A DNA stretch of 6,799 bases from CBDUQP01 sp965369385 (GTDB lineage Bacteria > Planctomycetota > Phycisphaerae > SM23-33), in assembly GCA_965369385.1 (NCBI GenBank), contig CBDUQP010000163.1:1-6799 (forward strand), given 5' to 3'. Of the stretch, positions 6,749-6,799 are shown piece after piece. Below the pieces are notes generated by a model, which ran no database searches, was not told where the DNA came from, and worked only from the letters and a program-made list of their open reading frames with translations. Made by a program: the position numbers and the translations under genes. The number at the start of each line of letters is the position of its first letter. The stretch's first letter is position 1.

Positions 6749-6788
6749 AGCGTTGTCCAAAACACGCAAAATACGCAACGCTTTTGGA
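6749..6788 (+). repeat. Two interleaved inverted repeats
   Basis: AGCGTTG (6749-6755) is complementary to CAACGCT (6776-6782). The directly adjacent TCCAAAA (6756-6762) is complementary to TTTTGGA (6782-6788). The order is A, B, A', B', so the two stems are mutually exclusive as simple hairpins, or could form a tight pseudoknot. GTTGCG at the window end (6794-6799) is a further complement of CGCAAC (6774-6779). Confidence 0.55.
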
Positions 6789-6799
6789 AGTTTGTTGCG

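Larger units (their letters stand above)
6598..6799 (+). other. AT-richer tail after ftsW, repeats and no recognised gene
   Basis: These 202 bases to the window end have a base composition unlike the genes before them. I see no start of murG, which commonly follows ftsW. Two very short frames have plausible ribosome sites: 6597-6650 (17 residues, starting in the ftsW stop, GGGAGG at 6586-6591) and 6669-6719 (16 residues, GAGGTG at 6655-6660, eight bases upstream). They share a reading frame, which after the stop at 6717-6719 remains open to the window edge. The products are lysine- and arginine-rich and match nothing I know. GCAAAA recurs at 6688, 6738 and 6766. The stretch may be an untranslated region, gene remnants or an inserted repeat. 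Confidence 0.4.

Overview
The window carries two unrelated blocks on the + strand. The main block (1269-6597) is part of a division and cell wall (dcw) cluster: murE, murF, mraY and ftsW. The MurE ligase has the DNPR motif typical of meso-diaminopimelate adding enzymes, so the organism probably makes DAP-type peptidoglycan, as most Gram-negative (diderm) bacteria do. The genes are GC-rich by eye and start with ATG, and several have a clear Shine-Dalgarno sequence. A planctomycete-like (Phycisphaerae or Sedimentisphaerales) origin is my guess from the general look of the proteins and the reduced dcw order. It is inference, not shown by the sequence.

Layout. Positions 1-314 hold a non-coding, hairpin-rich element bounded by long inverted repeats and possibly cut by the left window edge. 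It looks like a MITE or another multicopy palindromic repeat. Positions 431-1058 hold an intact two-gene toxin-antitoxin module of the MntA/HepT type, with overlapping reading frames. Positions 1059-1268 are a spacer without a recognised gene. murE and murF overlap by 4 bases; murF to mraY is 51 bases and mraY to ftsW is 59 bases, which suggests one transcription unit. After ftsW, 202 bases of AT-richer sequence contain short repeats, hairpins and two very short ribosome-site-bearing reading frames, but no recognisable start of murG.

How the genes work together. MurE and MurF add the third amino acid and the terminal dipeptide to UDP-MurNAc in the cytoplasm. MraY transfers the finished phospho-MurNAc-pentapeptide to undecaprenyl phosphate to make lipid I. 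FtsW polymerises the later intermediate, lipid II, at the septum. murD, which usually lies between mraY and ftsW, is absent here. ftsI, mraW and mraZ are not upstream of murE and murG does not follow ftsW, so the cluster is partial or rearranged. The inverted-repeat element and the toxin-antitoxin genes sit where upstream dcw genes would be expected, which suggests this edge has been an insertion site.

I found no convincing new system. The most unusual parts are the inverted-repeat hairpin element at the left end and the repeat-rich tail after ftsW.
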